From NCBI GenBank assembly GCA_030657355.1, contig CP131056.1, forward strand, positions 3,864,501-3,928,500: a stretch of DNA of 64,000 nucleotides, given 5' to 3'. The notes below the pieces were generated by a model, which saw only the letters and a program-made list of their open reading frames with translations, was not told where the DNA came from and did no database searches. Shown in pieces: positions 57,252 through 64,000 of the stretch (positions are counted from its first letter, which is position 1; every line of letters begins with the position of its first letter). Both the position numbers and the translations under genes were made by a program. Source of the DNA: Radicibacter daui. GTDB lineage: Bacteria; Pseudomonadota; Alphaproteobacteria; Radicibacterales; Radicibacteraceae.

Positions 57252-58694
57252 ATGCGCGACCGGTTTTCCCATCACCCCGCCGCCCTTTCGGGTGCCGTTG
57301 CCGCTGGCCTCAGCCGCCGGGCTTTTGCCGGACTGGCGACAGCCGGCCTGATTGCGGCCCTCTGCCCGGCACTGGCCCCCGCTCACGCCCTTGCCGGCGA
57401 GATCGAGAAGGACGAGCTCAAGTTCGGCTTCATCAAGCTGACCGACATGGCGCCGCTTGCCATCGCCTATGAAAAGCACTTCTTCGAGGATGAAGGGCTC
57501 TATGTGACGCTGGAGCCGCAAGCCAACTGGAAGGTGCTGCTCGACCGCACCATTTCCGGCGAGCTGGATGGCGCCCACATGCTGGCGGGCCAGCCGCTCG
57601 GCGCCACCATCGGCATCGGCACCAAGGCGCATATCGTTACCGCCTTCTCCATGGACCTTAACGGCAACGGCATCACCGTCTCCAACTCCGTGTGGGAGGA
57701 GATGAAGAAGCACATTCCGCTGGGGCCGGATGGCAAGCCGCAGCACCCGATCAGCGCAGCCGCCCTCAAGCCGGTGATCGACCAGTACCGGGCCGAGGGC
57801 AAGCCCTTCAACATGGGCATGGTCTTCCCGGTCTCCACCCATAATTACGAGCTGCGCTACTGGCTGGCGGCGGGCGGCATCAACCCCGGTTATTATTCGC
57901 CGGACGACATCACCGGCACCATTTCCGCCCAGGCGCTGCTCTCCGTCACCCCGCCGCCGCAGATGCCGGCAACGCTGGAAGCCGGCACCATCTCCGGTTA
58001 CTGCGTTGGCGAGCCGTGGAACCAGCAGGCCGTCGCCAAGGGCATCGGCGTGCCGGTCATCACCGACTACGAGATCTGGAAGAACAATCCGGAGAAGGTG
58101 TTCGGCGTGACCGAGGAATGGGCCGAGAAGTATCCGAACACCCACATTGCCGTGGTCAAGGCGCTCATCCGCGCCGCCATGTGGCTGGATGAAAACAACA
58201 ACGCCAACCGCGCAGAGGCGGTGAAGATTCTCGCCAAACCCGAATATGTCGGCGCCGATGCGCAGGTCATTGCCAACTCGATGACCGGCACCTTCGAGTA
58301 TGAGAAGGGCGACAAGCGCGAGGTGCCGGACTTCAACGTCTTCTTCCGCTACTACGCCAACTATCCCTACTATTCCGACGCCATCTGGTACCTGACGCAG
58401 ATGCGCCGCTGGGGCCAGGTTGCCGGCGCCGAGCCCGACAGCTGGTACGACCAGGTCGCACGCAGCGTCTACAAGCCGGAAATCTTCATGAAGGCGGCGG
58501 AAGCGCTGATTGCCGAAGGCAAGGCCAGCAAGGCAGACTTCCCCTTCGGCAGCGACGGTTATCGTGCGCCGCAGAAGGAATTCATCGACGGCGTGACCTA
58601 CGATGCCCGCAAGCCGAACGACTATCTCGCCCAGTTCCCCATCGGCCTGAAAGGCAATGAAACGGTGACATCAGCCGGCGTAACCGGCGGCTGA
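57252..58694 (+). CDS. nrtA: Nitrate ABC transporter substrate-binding protein
   Basis: The 480-residue protein binds nitrate/nitrite in the periplasm. It has a twin-arginine-like signal ([19 protein letters not shown], ending near AHALAGE). The mature fold matches Nrt[65 protein letters not shown] and [16 protein letters not shown] 57252 is preceded by GAGGTGGA; the frame upstream runs through the attenuator and is not coding. It is a paralog of NasS (62.4 kb), which lacks a signal. Confidence 0.95.
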   Translation: MRDRFSHHPAALSGAVAAGLSRRAFAGLATAGLIAALCPALAPAHALAGEIEKDELKFGFIKLTDMAPLAIAYEKHFFEDEGLYVTLEPQANWKVLLDRTISGELDGAHMLAGQPLGATIGIGTKAHIVTAFSMDLNGNGITVSNSVWEEMKKHIPLGPDGKPQHPISAAALKPVIDQYRAEGKPFNMGMVFPVSTHNYELRYWLAAGGINPGYYSPDDITGTISAQALLSVTPPPQMPATLEAGTISGYCVGEPWNQQAVAKGIGVPVITDYEIWKNNPEKVFGVTEEWAEKYPNTHIAVVKALIRAAMWLDENNNANRAEAVKILAKPEYVGADAQVIANSMTGTFEYEKGDKREVPDFNVFFRYYANYPYYSDAIWYLTQMRRWGQVAGAEPDSWYDQVARSVYKPEIFMKAAEALIAEGKASKADFPFGSDGYRAPQKEFIDGVTYDARKPNDYLAQFPIGLKGNETVTSAGVTGG

Positions 58695-58832
58695 CCTGCC
58701 CCCGGCAAGGAACAAGCCCGGAGGCGGCGGACAAGACCGCCCCGGGCCATTCTCGAAGAACCACCACCAGGCACCCGAAAAGCCCCGGGCCTCCTTCCCA
58801 GCCCGGGGCACCAGCGCCAAGGACGACATGCC

Positions 58833-59915
58833 ATGACTTCGGCCAGCGACATCGCCCCTGAAACGACCCCCGGCCCCTTCAGCAGGCAGCGGCTCCAGTC
58901 CGGCCTGATGCGCGCTGCCCGCGTCATCGAGCGGATCGGTCTTGGCTGGTTCTCGCCGCTCCTTCGCATGGCGGCGGGAGAGCCGGTCAAACAGCAGCTG
59001 CGCCAACTGTGGCAACGCGCCGGCATTCCGCTGATCGCGCTTGGCATCTTTGTGGTGCTGTGGGGAACGCTGGCGCCGCGCGTCGTCACTTCGCTCGGCT
59101 CCATCCCCGGCCCGGCCCAGGTGCTGACGCAGGCTGGCAGTCTTTATGAGGAGCATCTGGCGGAGCGGCATCGTGCCGATGAGTTTTATGCCCGCCAGCA
59201 GGAGCGTAACGACAAGTTCAAGGCGGCCGGCGAAACCGACAAGATCAAGTGGCGCAGCTACACCGGCAAGCCCACCTATCTCGACCAGATCGCCACCTCG
59301 CTGAAGACCGTGTTCATGGGCTTCTTCCTGGCCACGGTAATCGCGGTGCCGCTCGGCATCCTGTGCGGGCTTTCCCCGACCATCAACGCCGCGCTCGGGC
59401 CGCTCATCCAGATCTTCAAGCCCGTCTCGCCGCTCGCCTGGCTGCCCATCGTCACCATGGTGGTAAGCGCGCTCTACACCGCCGAAGATCCGCTCTTTGA
59501 CAAGGCATTCCTCAACTCGGCCATCACGGTAACGCTCTGCTCCCTGTGGCCGACGCTGATCAACACCGCCGTCGGTGTGGCCTCCATCGACCGGGAGCTG
59601 ATGAATGTCGGCCGGGTGCTGCAGCTCAAATGGCCGACCAAGACCATGAAGCTCGTGCTGCCCTCGGCGCTGCCCTACATCTTCATCGGCCTGCGCCTGT
59701 CGCTGGGCGTGGGCTGGATGGTGCTGATCGCCGCCGAGATGCTGGCGCAAAATCCCGGCCTTGGAAAATTCGTCTGGGACGAGTTCCAGAACGGCTCTGC
59801 CGCCTCCCTCGCCCGCATCATGGTTGCCGTCTTCACCATCGGCATCATCGGCTTCGTGCTCGACCGGGCGATGGCGGCACTCCAAGCGCTCTTCAGCCAT
59901 GGCCCTGTGCGCTGA
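58833..59915 (+). CDS. nrtB: Nitrate ABC transporter permease
   Basis: The 360-residue inner-membrane protein has a long cytoplasmic N-terminus, about six membrane segments, and a charged insert (about residues 105-145, [20 protein letters not shown]) characteristic of bacterial NrtB. The motifs [21 protein letters not shown] and the EAA loop [20 protein letters not shown] are present. It lies 138 bp after nrtA and 33 bp before the ATPase gene. Confidence 0.93.
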   Translation: MTSASDIAPETTPGPFSRQRLQSGLMRAARVIERIGLGWFSPLLRMAAGEPVKQQLRQLWQRAGIPLIALGIFVVLWGTLAPRVVTSLGSIPGPAQVLTQAGSLYEEHLAERHRADEFYARQQERNDKFKAAGETDKIKWRSYTGKPTYLDQIATSLKTVFMGFFLATVIAVPLGILCGLSPTINAALGPLIQIFKPVSPLAWLPIVTMVVSALYTAEDPLFDKAFLNSAITVTLCSLWPTLINTAVGVASIDRELMNVGRVLQLKWPTKTMKLVLPSALPYIFIGLRLSLGVGWMVLIAAEMLAQNPGLGKFVWDEFQNGSAASLARIMVAVFTIGIIGFVLDRAMAALQALFSHGPVR

Positions 59916-59948
59916 CACCGCCCCCCTTATGAGCAGGAGACAAGGCAG

Positions 59949-61649
59949 ATGAGTTTTCTTGAGCTGAAGGGTGTCGCCAAGGGCTTTGGCGAAGGGGCCG
60001 GCCGCATCGAGGTGCTGAAGGATATCGACCTCACCATCGAGCGGGGTGAATTCGTCGCCATTGTCGGTTTTTCCGGCTCCGGCAAATCGACGCTGGTCTC
60101 GCTCATCGCCGGGCTGGCTGCCCCCGATGCCGGTGAAGTGCTGCTGAAGGACAAACCGGTTACCGGCCCCGGCCCGGACCGCGGGGTGGTGTTCCAGAAC
60201 TATTCCCTGATGCCGTGGCTGACGGTGGCGGGCAACATCCGGCTCGCCGTTGATGCCGTATTCGGCCACGAGAGCAAGGCCGAGCGCGCGGCCCGGGTGG
60301 AGCGCCACATCGCCATGGTCGGCCTTGCCCACGCGGCCGACCGGCGCCCGGCCGAACTTTCCGGCGGCATGCGCCAGCGTGTGGCCGTGGCCCGTGCCCT
60401 TGCGATGGCGCCGGACATGCTGCTGCTGGATGAGCCACTTTCCGCCCTCGACGCCCTCACCCGCGCCAAGCTGCAGGACGAGATCGAGGCGATCTGGAGT
60501 GCCGAGCGCAAGACCGTCGTGCTCATCACCAATGATGTCGATGAAGCGCTGCTGCTGGCGGATCGTGTCATCCCGCTGAACCCCGGTCCCGGCGCCACGC
60601 TCGGTCCGGCTTTCAAGGTGGAGCTACCCCGCCCGCGCGAGCGCACCGCTCTCAATGCCGACCCCGAGTTCAAGCGCCTGCGCGCCGAGATTACCGGTTA
60701 TCTGATGAAGGTGGGCGCAAAGCGGGCAAGCGATGCCGGCGAGGTTTCCCTGCCGGCCATCGAGCCCATCGATCTTGGCCGCAGCCGCCCGCCCAAAGCC
60801 TGGCGGGAAGCCGGCAAATCGGCAATCGACGAGCGCTATGTCGAATTTTCCGACATTCACAAGACCTACCCCACCCCGCGCGGGCCGCTGACGGTGGTGG
60901 AAGGGTTCGACCTCAAGATCCGGCGCGGCGAGTTCATCTCCCTCATCGGGCACTCCGGCTGCGGCAAGTCCACCGTCCTCTCCATGGCGGCAGGGCTGAC
61001 GGATATCAGCCGCGGCGGCGTCATCCTCGACGGGCGTGAGGTGGATACCGCAGGACCGGACCGTGCCGTGGTCTTCCAGGCGCCAAACCTCTTTCCCTGG
61101 CTGACCGCCAAACAGAATGTCGAGGTCGGGGTGGACCGGGTCTATCCGCACGCCCGCGCCGCCGAGCGCAACGACATCGTCGAATATTACCTCTCCCGCG
61201 TCGGCCTTGCCGATGCCATGGACCGCCCGGCCTCCGCCCTTTCCAACGGTATGCGCCAGCGCGTCGGCATTGCCCGTGCCTTTGCCCTCTCGCCCAAGCT
61301 TCTGCTGCTGGACGAACCCTTCGGCATGCTCGACAGCCTGACGCGCTGGGAGTTGCAGGAAGTGCTGATGGAAGTGTGGAGCCGCAGCCAGGTAACCGCC
61401 ATCTGCGTCACCCACGATGTGGACGAGGCCATCCTGCTGGCCGACCGCGTGGTGATGATGACCAACGGACCGCAGGCCCGCATCGGCCAGATACTGGAGG
61501 TTGATCTGCCACGTCCGCGCAGCCGGCAGGCCCTGCTTGAACACCCGCGTTATTACGAGCATCGTGAAGCGCTGCTGGGTTTCCTTGAAGAGTACGAACA
61601 TGGCCACAAGGGGCGCCAGCAGGGGCAGACAATGAAGCCGGCCGCCTGA
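59949..61649 (+). CDS. nrtC: Nitrate ABC transporter, two fused ATPase domains (NrtC-NrtD type)
   Basis: The 566-residue protein contains two complete nucleotide-binding domains. NBD1 (about 1-250) has Walker [10 protein letters not shown], signature LSGGMRQR, Walker [12 protein letters not shown], but Asn in place of the switch His (LITNDVDEA). NBD2 (about 295-550) has Walker [10 protein letters not shown], signature [18 protein letters not shown] and a normal His (CVTHDVDEA). The two defects fall in the same composite ATP site, leaving one canonical site. It energises NrtAB. GGAGACAAGGCAG precedes the ATG. Confidence 0.9.
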   Translation: MSFLELKGVAKGFGEGAGRIEVLKDIDLTIERGEFVAIVGFSGSGKSTLVSLIAGLAAPDAGEVLLKDKPVTGPGPDRGVVFQNYSLMPWLTVAGNIRLAVDAVFGHESKAERAARVERHIAMVGLAHAADRRPAELSGGMRQRVAVARALAMAPDMLLLDEPLSALDALTRAKLQDEIEAIWSAERKTVVLITNDVDEALLLADRVIPLNPGPGATLGPAFKVELPRPRERTALNADPEFKRLRAEITGYLMKVGAKRASDAGEVSLPAIEPIDLGRSRPPKAWREAGKSAIDERYVEFSDIHKTYPTPRGPLTVVEGFDLKIRRGEFISLIGHSGCGKSTVLSMAAGLTDISRGGVILDGREVDTAGPDRAVVFQAPNLFPWLTAKQNVEVGVDRVYPHARAAERNDIVEYYLSRVGLADAMDRPASALSNGMRQRVGIARAFALSPKLLLLDEPFGMLDSLTRWELQEVLMEVWSRSQVTAICVTHDVDEAILLADRVVMMTNGPQARIGQILEVDLPRPRSRQALLEHPRYYEHREALLGFLEEYEHGHKGRQQGQTMKPAA

Positions 61650-61663
61650 AGCCGCACAGCTGC

Positions 61664-61700
61664 CTGCCGCCCCGAGGGCGGCCCGGGCCACTGGCCCGAC
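61664..61700 (+). other. Paired hairpins between nrtC and nasT
   Basis: GCCGCCC-CGA-GGGCGGC and CGGGCC-ACT-GGCCCG stand side by side in the 108-bp gap after nrtC. There is no adjacent U-tract. They may reduce read-through or stabilise the nrt mRNA end; function unknown. Confidence 0.45.
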
Positions 61701-61757
61701 CACCGGCGAGGGGAGGAAAAACCATAAAAAAAACTTCGAGCGGCTTGGGGTTACCGA

Positions 61758-62387
61758 TTGGGCGCGGAAAAAAACGGACGTGCTTCAGGCAGGATCAGCG
61801 CCGACGAGGCGGGCCTGCGCATTCTCGTGATCGATGTGGATCCGGCCCGTGCGGCCATCCTTGAGCAGGGGCTGGTGGAGACGGGTTACGCCAATGTCAT
61901 GACCATCCGCGCTTCGGCAAACCTGCTGGAACGTGTGCAGGCCATCGCGCCTGACGTCATCATCATCGACCTTGAAAATCCTGACCGCGACATGCTGGAC
62001 AGTGCCTTCCAGGTCAGCCGCGAAGTGCGCCGGCCCATCGCCATGTTCGTCGACCAGTCCGACAGCTCGATGATCCGCCAGGCGGTGGAGGCCGGGGTTT
62101 CCGCCTATGTGGTGGACGGACTGCGCAAGGAGCGCGTGCGCCCCATCGTCGACATGGCGATCTCGCGTTTTGCCGCGCTCGACCAGTTGACGCGCGAACG
62201 CGACGAAGCCCGCAGCGCCCTTGCCGAACGCAAGCTGATTGACCGCGCCAAGGGCCTGCTCATGGACAAGCGCGGCATGAGCGAGGAGGAGGCCTACAAG
62301 GCCATCCGCAGCGCCGCCATGCAGCAGAACCGCAAGATGGTGGAGATCGCCGAAAGTGTGATCACCGCCTTCCAGATGCAGCTTTGA
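61758..62387 (+). CDS. nasT: NasT, ANTAR-domain antiterminator response regulator
   Basis: The 209-residue protein has a receiver-like domain (LRILVIDVDPARAAILEQGL, VIIIDLENPDRDMLD) and a C-terminal ANTAR RNA-binding domain (ERKLIDRAKGLLMDKRGMSEEEAYKAIRSAAM.NRKMVEIAESVI). NasT binds two-hairpin leader RNAs to stop termination. The nirB and nrtA leaders here have such hairpins, making them the likely targets. The first plausible start is TTG 61758; the ribosome site is weak and the true start uncertain. nasS follows 24 bp downstream. Confidence 0.9.
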   Translation: MGAEKNGRASGRISADEAGLRILVIDVDPARAAILEQGLVETGYANVMTIRASANLLERVQAIAPDVIIIDLENPDRDMLDSAFQVSREVRRPIAMFVDQSDSSMIRQAVEAGVSAYVVDGLRKERVRPIVDMAISRFAALDQLTRERDEARSALAERKLIDRAKGLLMDKRGMSEEEAYKAIRSAAMQQNRKMVEIAESVITAFQMQL

Positions 62388-62411
62388 GCCAAGATGGCCG
62401 GAGAAGCCGAA

Positions 62412-63644
62412 ATGACGATCCGCCCCGACCGCAACATCGCGGCCCCTGATACCGGCCTGACGCCGCTGACCGTAGGCTTCGTGCCGCTCACCGACTGCGC
62501 CAGCCTGGTGGCGGCCCGCGAAAAGGGCTTTGCGGCAGCCGAGGGCATCGATCTCCTTCTCGACCGGCAGCTGACCTGGGCGGCGGTGCGCGACAAGGTT
62601 GCCTTTGGCCATCACGATGCCGCGCATCTGTTGGCCGGCCTGCCCATCGCACTCAGCCTCGGCGTCGGCGAGATGCGGGTGCCGATGATCGTGCCGATGG
62701 CGCTGGGCACAGGCGGCAACGCCATCACCCTTTCGGCCCCGCTTTTCCGCCAGATGGGGCTGGTGGACCAGCCCACCAGCAGCGCCGGGCGCATCGCGGC
62801 GGCTGCCGCTCTCGCCCGGCTGATCGCCGAGCGGCGGGAGCTGGGGTTGCAGCCGCTGCGCCTAGCCGCCGTCTACCCCTTCTCCAGCCATTATTACGAG
62901 TTGCGTTACTGGCTTGCCTCCGGCGGCATCGACCCCGATCAGGATGTCGACATCGTCATCGTGTCCCCGCCGCGCATGGTGGAGCAAATGCGCATCGGCG
63001 CCATTGACGGCTTCTGCGTCGGCGAGCCGTGGAACCAGCTGGCTATCAGCGAGGGCATCGGCTGCATCGTCGCCACCAAGGCCGATATCTGGCCGCTCTG
63101 GCCGGAAAAGGTGCTGGCGATGCGCGAGGACCGCTGGCAGGAAAAGCCGGCAGCCATGGCCGCTCTGGTCCGCGCGCTGGTGAAGGCCGCCGCCTGGGCG
63201 CAAGACCCGGCCAACCGGCAGGAACTGGCGGGTTTGCTGGCGGCTCCACAGTATATCGGCGTGGACGCTGCGCTTCTGGAAGCCAACCTCGCCGACCGGC
63301 CGCACCTTGTCCCCGGCATGGAGGGAACCGCCATTGCCGGATACCACCTGTTCCACAGCCAGCAGGCAACCGTGCCCTTCGTGGAACACGCTGCCTGGCT
63401 TCATGCCCAGATGCGGCGCTGGGGGCAGGCGGCCGAACCGGCCAGCCAGACGGAGCTGGCCCGCATCTACCGGCCCGATCTTTACGCCGAAGCGCTGGGG
63501 ATCGAGCTGCCGGCCGCGCCCGCCGGCGGCTTCGGGCCGGCTTTTGGCGGCCCGCTCTTCAACCCGTCCGAGCCGGACGCCTATGTGGAAAGCTTCGAAA
63601 TTCGCCGCTCTCCCGTAAAAGCCCGGGCGAGCGCCGCGACGTGA
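62412..63644 (+). CDS. nasS: NasS, cytoplasmic nitrate/nitrite sensor
   Basis: The 410-residue protein has the NrtA fold ([68 protein letters not shown]) but no signal peptide, as expected for NasS. In known NasST systems it holds NasT inactive and releases it when nitrate or nitrite binds. ATG 62412 has GGAG 8 nt upstream; ATG 62394 would add six residues. The mobB start overlaps its stop. Confidence 0.9.
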   Translation: MTIRPDRNIAAPDTGLTPLTVGFVPLTDCASLVAAREKGFAAAEGIDLLLDRQLTWAAVRDKVAFGHHDAAHLLAGLPIALSLGVGEMRVPMIVPMALGTGGNAITLSAPLFRQMGLVDQPTSSAGRIAAAAALARLIAERRELGLQPLRLAAVYPFSSHYYELRYWLASGGIDPDQDVDIVIVSPPRMVEQMRIGAIDGFCVGEPWNQLAISEGIGCIVATKADIWPLWPEKVLAMREDRWQEKPAAMAALVRALVKAAAWAQDPANRQELAGLLAAPQYIGVDAALLEANLADRPHLVPGMEGTAIAGYHLFHSQQATVPFVEHAAWLHAQMRRWGQAAEPASQTELARIYRPDLYAEALGIELPAAPAGGFGPAFGGPLFNPSEPDAYVESFEIRRSPVKARASAAT

Positions 63645-64000
63645 GCAAATCTCCCTCCTTCGCGCCCCATGGCGGTGTGCTTGGCATCACCGGCTTTTCC
63701 GGCAGCGGCAAGACCACGCTGCTGGAGCGGCTGATGCCGCAGCTGATCGAAGCCGGGCTCAGCCTTTCTTCCGTCAAGCATACCCATCACGACTTCGATC
63801 TCGACCGGCCGGGCAAGGACAGTTACCGGCACCGGCAGGCCGGCGCGCGGGAGGTGATGATCGGCTCCGGCACCCGCTGGGCCCTGATGCATGAGCTGCG
63901 CGGCGCCGAGGAATATGAGCTTGCCGCGCTGCTTGCCCGCATGAGCCCGGTCGATCTGGTGCTGGTGGAAGGCTTCAAGCGCGACCCGCACCCCAAGATC
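63641..64000 (+). CDS. mobB: Molybdopterin-guanine dinucleotide biosynthesis adaptor MobB (3' end outside window)
   Basis: The first 120 codons are visible. The GTG start overlaps the nasS stop (GTGA). The P-loop GFSGSGKTTLLERLMPQL, SVKHTHHDFDLDRPGKDSYRH, AGAREVMIGS and LVLVEGFKRDPHPKI are typical of MobB, a GTP-binding helper for MGD cofactor assembly. Coupling to nasTS makes sense because NasA needs bis-MGD. Confidence 0.95.
   Translation, partial: MSKSPSFAPHGGVLGITGFSGSGKTTLLERLMPQLIEAGLSLSSVKHTHHDFDLDRPGKDSYRHRQAGAREVMIGSGTRWALMHELRGAEEYELAALLARMSPVDLVLVEGFKRDPHPKI

Overview
The window is GC-rich chromosomal DNA from an alphaproteobacterium, most likely of the Rhodospirillales or a close group. 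This rests on the uvrC / pgsA-moaD-moaE genes, ilvE next to a MarR regulator and OmpR-type regulator/kinase (petPR-like), dnaN-recF-gyrB, a NasS/NasT nitrate-sensing pair, and an operon of the type studied in Oleomonas sagaranensis. The genus cannot be fixed from sequence alone. No prophage, insertion sequence or CRISPR array was seen.

Layout. 0-9.9 kb: end of an L-rhamnose isomerase gene, tRNA-Arg(ACG), then housekeeping and envelope genes (two lipoproteins, a DMT exporter, L-lactate dehydrogenase, a Sco-type copper chaperone, CheZ, a thioesterase, an OsmC protein, an SDR). 10.3-12.3 kb: uvrC. 12.3-30.6 kb: a nitrogen-scavenging block starting with a Phd/VapC-type toxin-antitoxin pair. It holds a seven-gene operon (ABC transporter, two DUF1989 proteins, biotin-dependent carboxylase, allophanate hydrolase), a TauD-like dioxygenase, hupE and urtABCDE. 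31.1-32.4 kb: pgsA-moaD-moaE. 32.5-41.8 kb: ilvE, the MarR/response-regulator/kinase cluster, a TerB-like gene, dnaN, recF and gyrB. 41.9-49.9 kb: mixed metabolic genes, including a HAD-phosphatase/P-loop ATPase fusion. 49.9-64 kb: assimilatory nitrate genes, with nirB-nirD-nasA-cobA on the minus strand, nrtA-nrtB-nrtC(D) on the plus strand, then nasT-nasS and the start of mobB.

How it works together. The operon at 13.0-22.6 kb would usually be labelled urea carboxylase/allophanate hydrolase. Its leader carries the conserved blocks of the guanidine-I (ykkC) riboswitch, so guanidine is the better substrate call: guanidine is carboxylated, deiminated by the DUF1989 pair to allophanate, and hydrolysed to ammonia and CO2. 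The neighbouring urt genes import urea. The distal operons import nitrate and reduce it to ammonium.

Matches to the sigma-54 -24/-12 consensus (GG-N10-GC) lie upstream of all four nitrogen operons (guanidine, urt, nirB, nrtA). The nirB and nrtA leaders each hold two short hairpins followed by an intrinsic terminator whose 5' arm overlaps the second hairpin. This is the architecture expected for antitermination by the ANTAR protein NasT encoded nearby. The window therefore reads as a nitrogen-limitation regulon with general control (sigma-54/NtrC) and inducer-specific RNA switches layered on top.
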